A stretch of 7,287 nt of DNA, taken from the NCBI GenBank assembly GCA_947628465.1, contig CANQZZ010000070.1, forward strand, positions 1 to 7,287. The letters are read 5' to 3'. Position 1 is the first letter of the stretch, and each line of letters starts with the position of its first letter. Shown here in pieces: positions 6,191 to 7,287 of the stretch. The translations under genes and the position numbers were made by a program. This DNA comes from an uncultured Clostridia bacterium. GTDB taxonomy: Bacteria > Bacillota_A > Clostridia > TANB77 > CAG-508. The notes under the pieces are model-generated. The model did no database searches. It was given only the letters and a program-made list of their open reading frames with translations, and was not told the origin of the DNA.

Positions 6191-6694
6191 TTATTTTAAT
6201 CTATTGAATATTTCAAGATGTGTTTGTTCATCTAAAATTATTCTTTCTAATAAATCTTTAATACTTTTATTTTGAGTATATTTTGCTACCTCTCTGTATC
6301 CTTTAATTGCTTCTTTTTCAGACTCAATATTAAACATAAGCATATCATATACATTATTAAAATGATACTTTATATTTTCTGTATTCCATGCACATTGATT
6401 TTTATCTATAAAATATGCTCCTCTTCCTAACTTTCTAATTAGGCTACCTATCAATTCTAAATGATACATTTCTTCTTTAGCAATACTAAGTAATATTTTA
6501 CTAAAAGTTTCAAATCTGTTTAACTCTATATGTTCATAAATATATTGAGTAACTGCTGTGAGTTCGCCTGATGCTCCTGCATAATTATCATATAGCAAAT
6601 TAACATATTTTTGATTTTGTCTTATATTCATAAGTCTAGGATATGGAACATTTTTTTTGCAATTTAGTATCTCGATTACTTCTTCATATGTCAA
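6191..6694 (-). CDS. Ferritin-like diiron protein (rubrerythrin/bacterioferritin-type four-helix bundle)
   Basis: A 167-residue soluble protein with the two-fold diiron pattern of the ferritin-like superfamily. Glu44 is followed 31 residues later by E75xxH78, and a second Glu (one of 124, 126 or 128 in NIESEKEAI) is followed about 30 residues later by E156xxH159. These are the expected iron ligands of four long helices. There is no rubredoxin domain after the bundle, so it is not a classical rubrerythrin. Iron storage, peroxide reduction or a structural role all remain possible. The start codon is TTG (6692-6694), set by AAGAGGTGA ending 5 nt upstream; no in-frame ATG is nearby. It lies 53 nt downstream of the FeoB-associated gene on the same strand and is probably co-transcribed with feoB, linking it to incoming Fe2+. 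A hairpin covers part of its ribosome binding site. Confidence 0.85.
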   Translation of the reverse strand: MTYEEVIEILNCKKNVPYPRLMNIRQNQKYVNLLYDNYAGASGELTAVTQYIYEHIELNRFETFSKILLSIAKEEMYHLELIGSLIRKLGRGAYFIDKNQCAWNTENIKYHFNNVYDMLMFNIESEKEAIKGYREVAKYTQNKSIKDLLERIILDEQTHLEIFNRLK

Positions 6695-6703
6695 TTAAAT
6701 CAC

Positions 6704-6740
6704 CTCTTAAATATACTATGAAAAAAATAGTATTTAAGAG
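6704..6740 (-). promoter_or_regulatory. Hairpin overlapping the ferritin-like gene's ribosome binding site
   Basis: On the minus strand, 14 base pairs (6727-6740 with 6704-6713 and 6716-6719) form around a 7-nt loop, with a 2-nt bulge in the 3' arm. Two further G·U pairs are possible in RNA. The 3' arm contains AAGAG, the first part of the AAGAGGTGA ribosome binding site, so the folded message would hide part of it. No U-tract follows, which argues against a terminator. It could regulate translation, or be a DNA operator or a repeat remnant. Confidence 0.55.
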
Positions 6741-6747
6741 ACTGTCC

Positions 6748-6894
6748 TTATCCTTTCCTCATGCAATTACAATTTGGTCTTTTATATGGACATCTTGAAC
6801 ATATATCTTTATCTTTTTTTATAAAACTAGAATATGCTATTTTTATAAGTATTCCCATTACTATAATTAAAATAATAAAATCTATAAACTTCAC
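6748..6894 (-). CDS. FeoB-associated Cys-rich membrane peptide
   Basis: A 48-residue peptide with one membrane helix (about residues 4-24), a short Lys-rich linker and a Cys-rich tail with Cys32, Cys35, Cys42 and Cys44 (CSRCPY...CNC). This is the layout of the small proteins often encoded just after feoB in Firmicutes (FeoB-associated Cys-rich family). Its position after feoB agrees. A role in handling Fe2+ at the membrane is inferred from context and not experimentally clear. The start is GTG at 6892-6894, with AAAGGAGG ending 5 nt upstream. An in-frame ATG at 6936 would add 14 residues, but these come from the palindromic repeat at 6913-6945 and lack a ribosome binding site, so that start is rejected. 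Confidence 0.85.
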   Translation of the reverse strand: MKFIDFIILIIVMGILIKIAYSSFIKKDKDICSRCPYKRPNCNCMRKG

Positions 6895-6912
6895 ATTATC
6901 CTCCTTTAGTTT

Positions 6913-6945
6913 TAGGGAAAAAGGGGCCAGGCCCATTTTTCCCTA
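6913..6945. repeat. 33-bp GC-rich palindrome, REP-like, between feoB and the Cys-rich gene
   Basis: Two 16-nt arms (6913-6928 and 6930-6945) flank a single A and are inverted copies with one mismatch. Their order is TAGGG, an A-run, then GGGGCC, mirrored as GGCCC, a T-run, CCCTA. It differs in sequence from the 840-904 element but has the same style: a GC-rich inverted repeat in a gap between genes of an AT-rich genome. On the minus strand it forms a stem between the feoB stop and the next ribosome binding site. It could stabilise the feoB message end or lower downstream expression. Confidence 0.75.
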
Positions 6946-6957
6946 GTTTCTTTCTCA

Positions 6958-7287
6958 TCATAAATTACTTACCAATGTTCCTATATTAAATACTAAACTT
7001 GCTAGCATCCATGCAAGTGTTGTTTGAAATATGATTGCTTTAAACATTTTCTTTGTACTTCCAAACTCTCTTTTCATTGCTCCTATTGCTCCAAAACATG
7101 GTGCACTAAACAAATTAAATATCATAAATGAATAGGCATTTACCGAGTTAAAAAAGCTAAATGCTGATGATGCAAATATTGCCCTTCCTTCCTCTACTTT
7201 ACTGCTTAGGCCTGCTATTATACTCATTGAAGATATTACTTGTTCTTTTGCTACTAATCCCTGAATTGCAGATACTGCTGCCTCCCA
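6958..7287 (-). CDS. feoB: Ferrous iron transporter FeoB, C-terminal fragment (5' end outside window)
   Basis: The frame is open to the right edge, giving 109 residues and a TGA stop (6958-6960). The visible start of the fragment, WEAAVSAIQGLVAKEQVISS, corresponds to the FeoB segment WxAAVAxxxGLxAKE before the second Gate domain. Later comes APCFGAIGAMKREFGS, matching the conserved Gate segment (PCxATIxAxKRE) with its Cys, then a hydrophobic QTTLAWMLASLVFNIG helix typical of the FeoB C-terminus. The protein imports Fe2+ across the cytoplasmic membrane; its GTPase domain would lie outside the window. The Met at 7227 is internal and not a start. Two small genes follow on the same strand, the Cys-rich peptide and the ferritin-like protein, probably in one operon. 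Confidence 0.92.
   Translation of the reverse strand, partial: WEAAVSAIQGLVAKEQVISSMSIIAGLSSKVEEGRAIFASSAFSFFNSVNAYSFMIFNLFSAPCFGAIGAMKREFGSTKKMFKAIIFQTTLAWMLASLVFNIGTLVSNL

Overview
The window is strongly AT-rich. It uses AGGAGG-type ribosome binding sites, near-consensus sigma-A promoters, occasional GTG and TTG starts, and mostly A/T-ending codons. Together with the protein families present, this points to a low-GC member of the Bacillota, most likely a Clostridia species. The species cannot be told from the sequence. No rRNA, tRNA, CRISPR array or transposase gene was seen.

Layout, left to right. (1) The 3' part of a plus-strand gene for a CAT/E2-fold acyltransferase-like protein (1-836). 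(2) A 65-bp palindrome made of two inverted REP-like units, filling the gap between convergent genes (840-904). (3) A minus-strand metal-resistance operon: an ArsR/CadC-type metal sensor (2946-3296) followed by a Zn/Cd/Pb-type P1B ATPase (907-2778). A 121-bp MITE-like imperfect palindrome separates the two genes (2821-2941). (4) A compact divergent control region (3297-3467). It has a perfect-consensus promoter and a SmtB/CadC-type operator for the sensor operon, and a separate extended -10 promoter facing right. (5) A plus-strand MgtA-like (P3-type) ATPase gene, 3468-6084. It is split into two overlapping frames by a net +1 frameshift near 5454. (6) A bidirectional terminator (6111-6152). (7) A minus-strand iron group: the C-terminal end of feoB (running off the right edge), a 48-residue FeoB-associated Cys-rich membrane peptide, and a ferritin-like diiron protein. 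A second type of palindromic repeat (6913-6945) lies in this group, and a hairpin (6704-6740) overlaps the ferritin ribosome binding site.

Taken together, 907-7287 reads as a metal-homeostasis neighbourhood: Zn/Cd efflux with its own sensor, a probable Mg-type ATPase, and ferrous iron uptake with a probable iron-binding partner. The CDS families are known. The less ordinary content lies in the intergenic palindromes, the frameshifted ATPase, two substitutions at normally functional residues (the catalytic His in the acyltransferase-like protein and the M4 Glu in the MgtA-like protein), and the possible RNA control of the ferritin-like gene. I did not find convincing evidence of a wholly new system.
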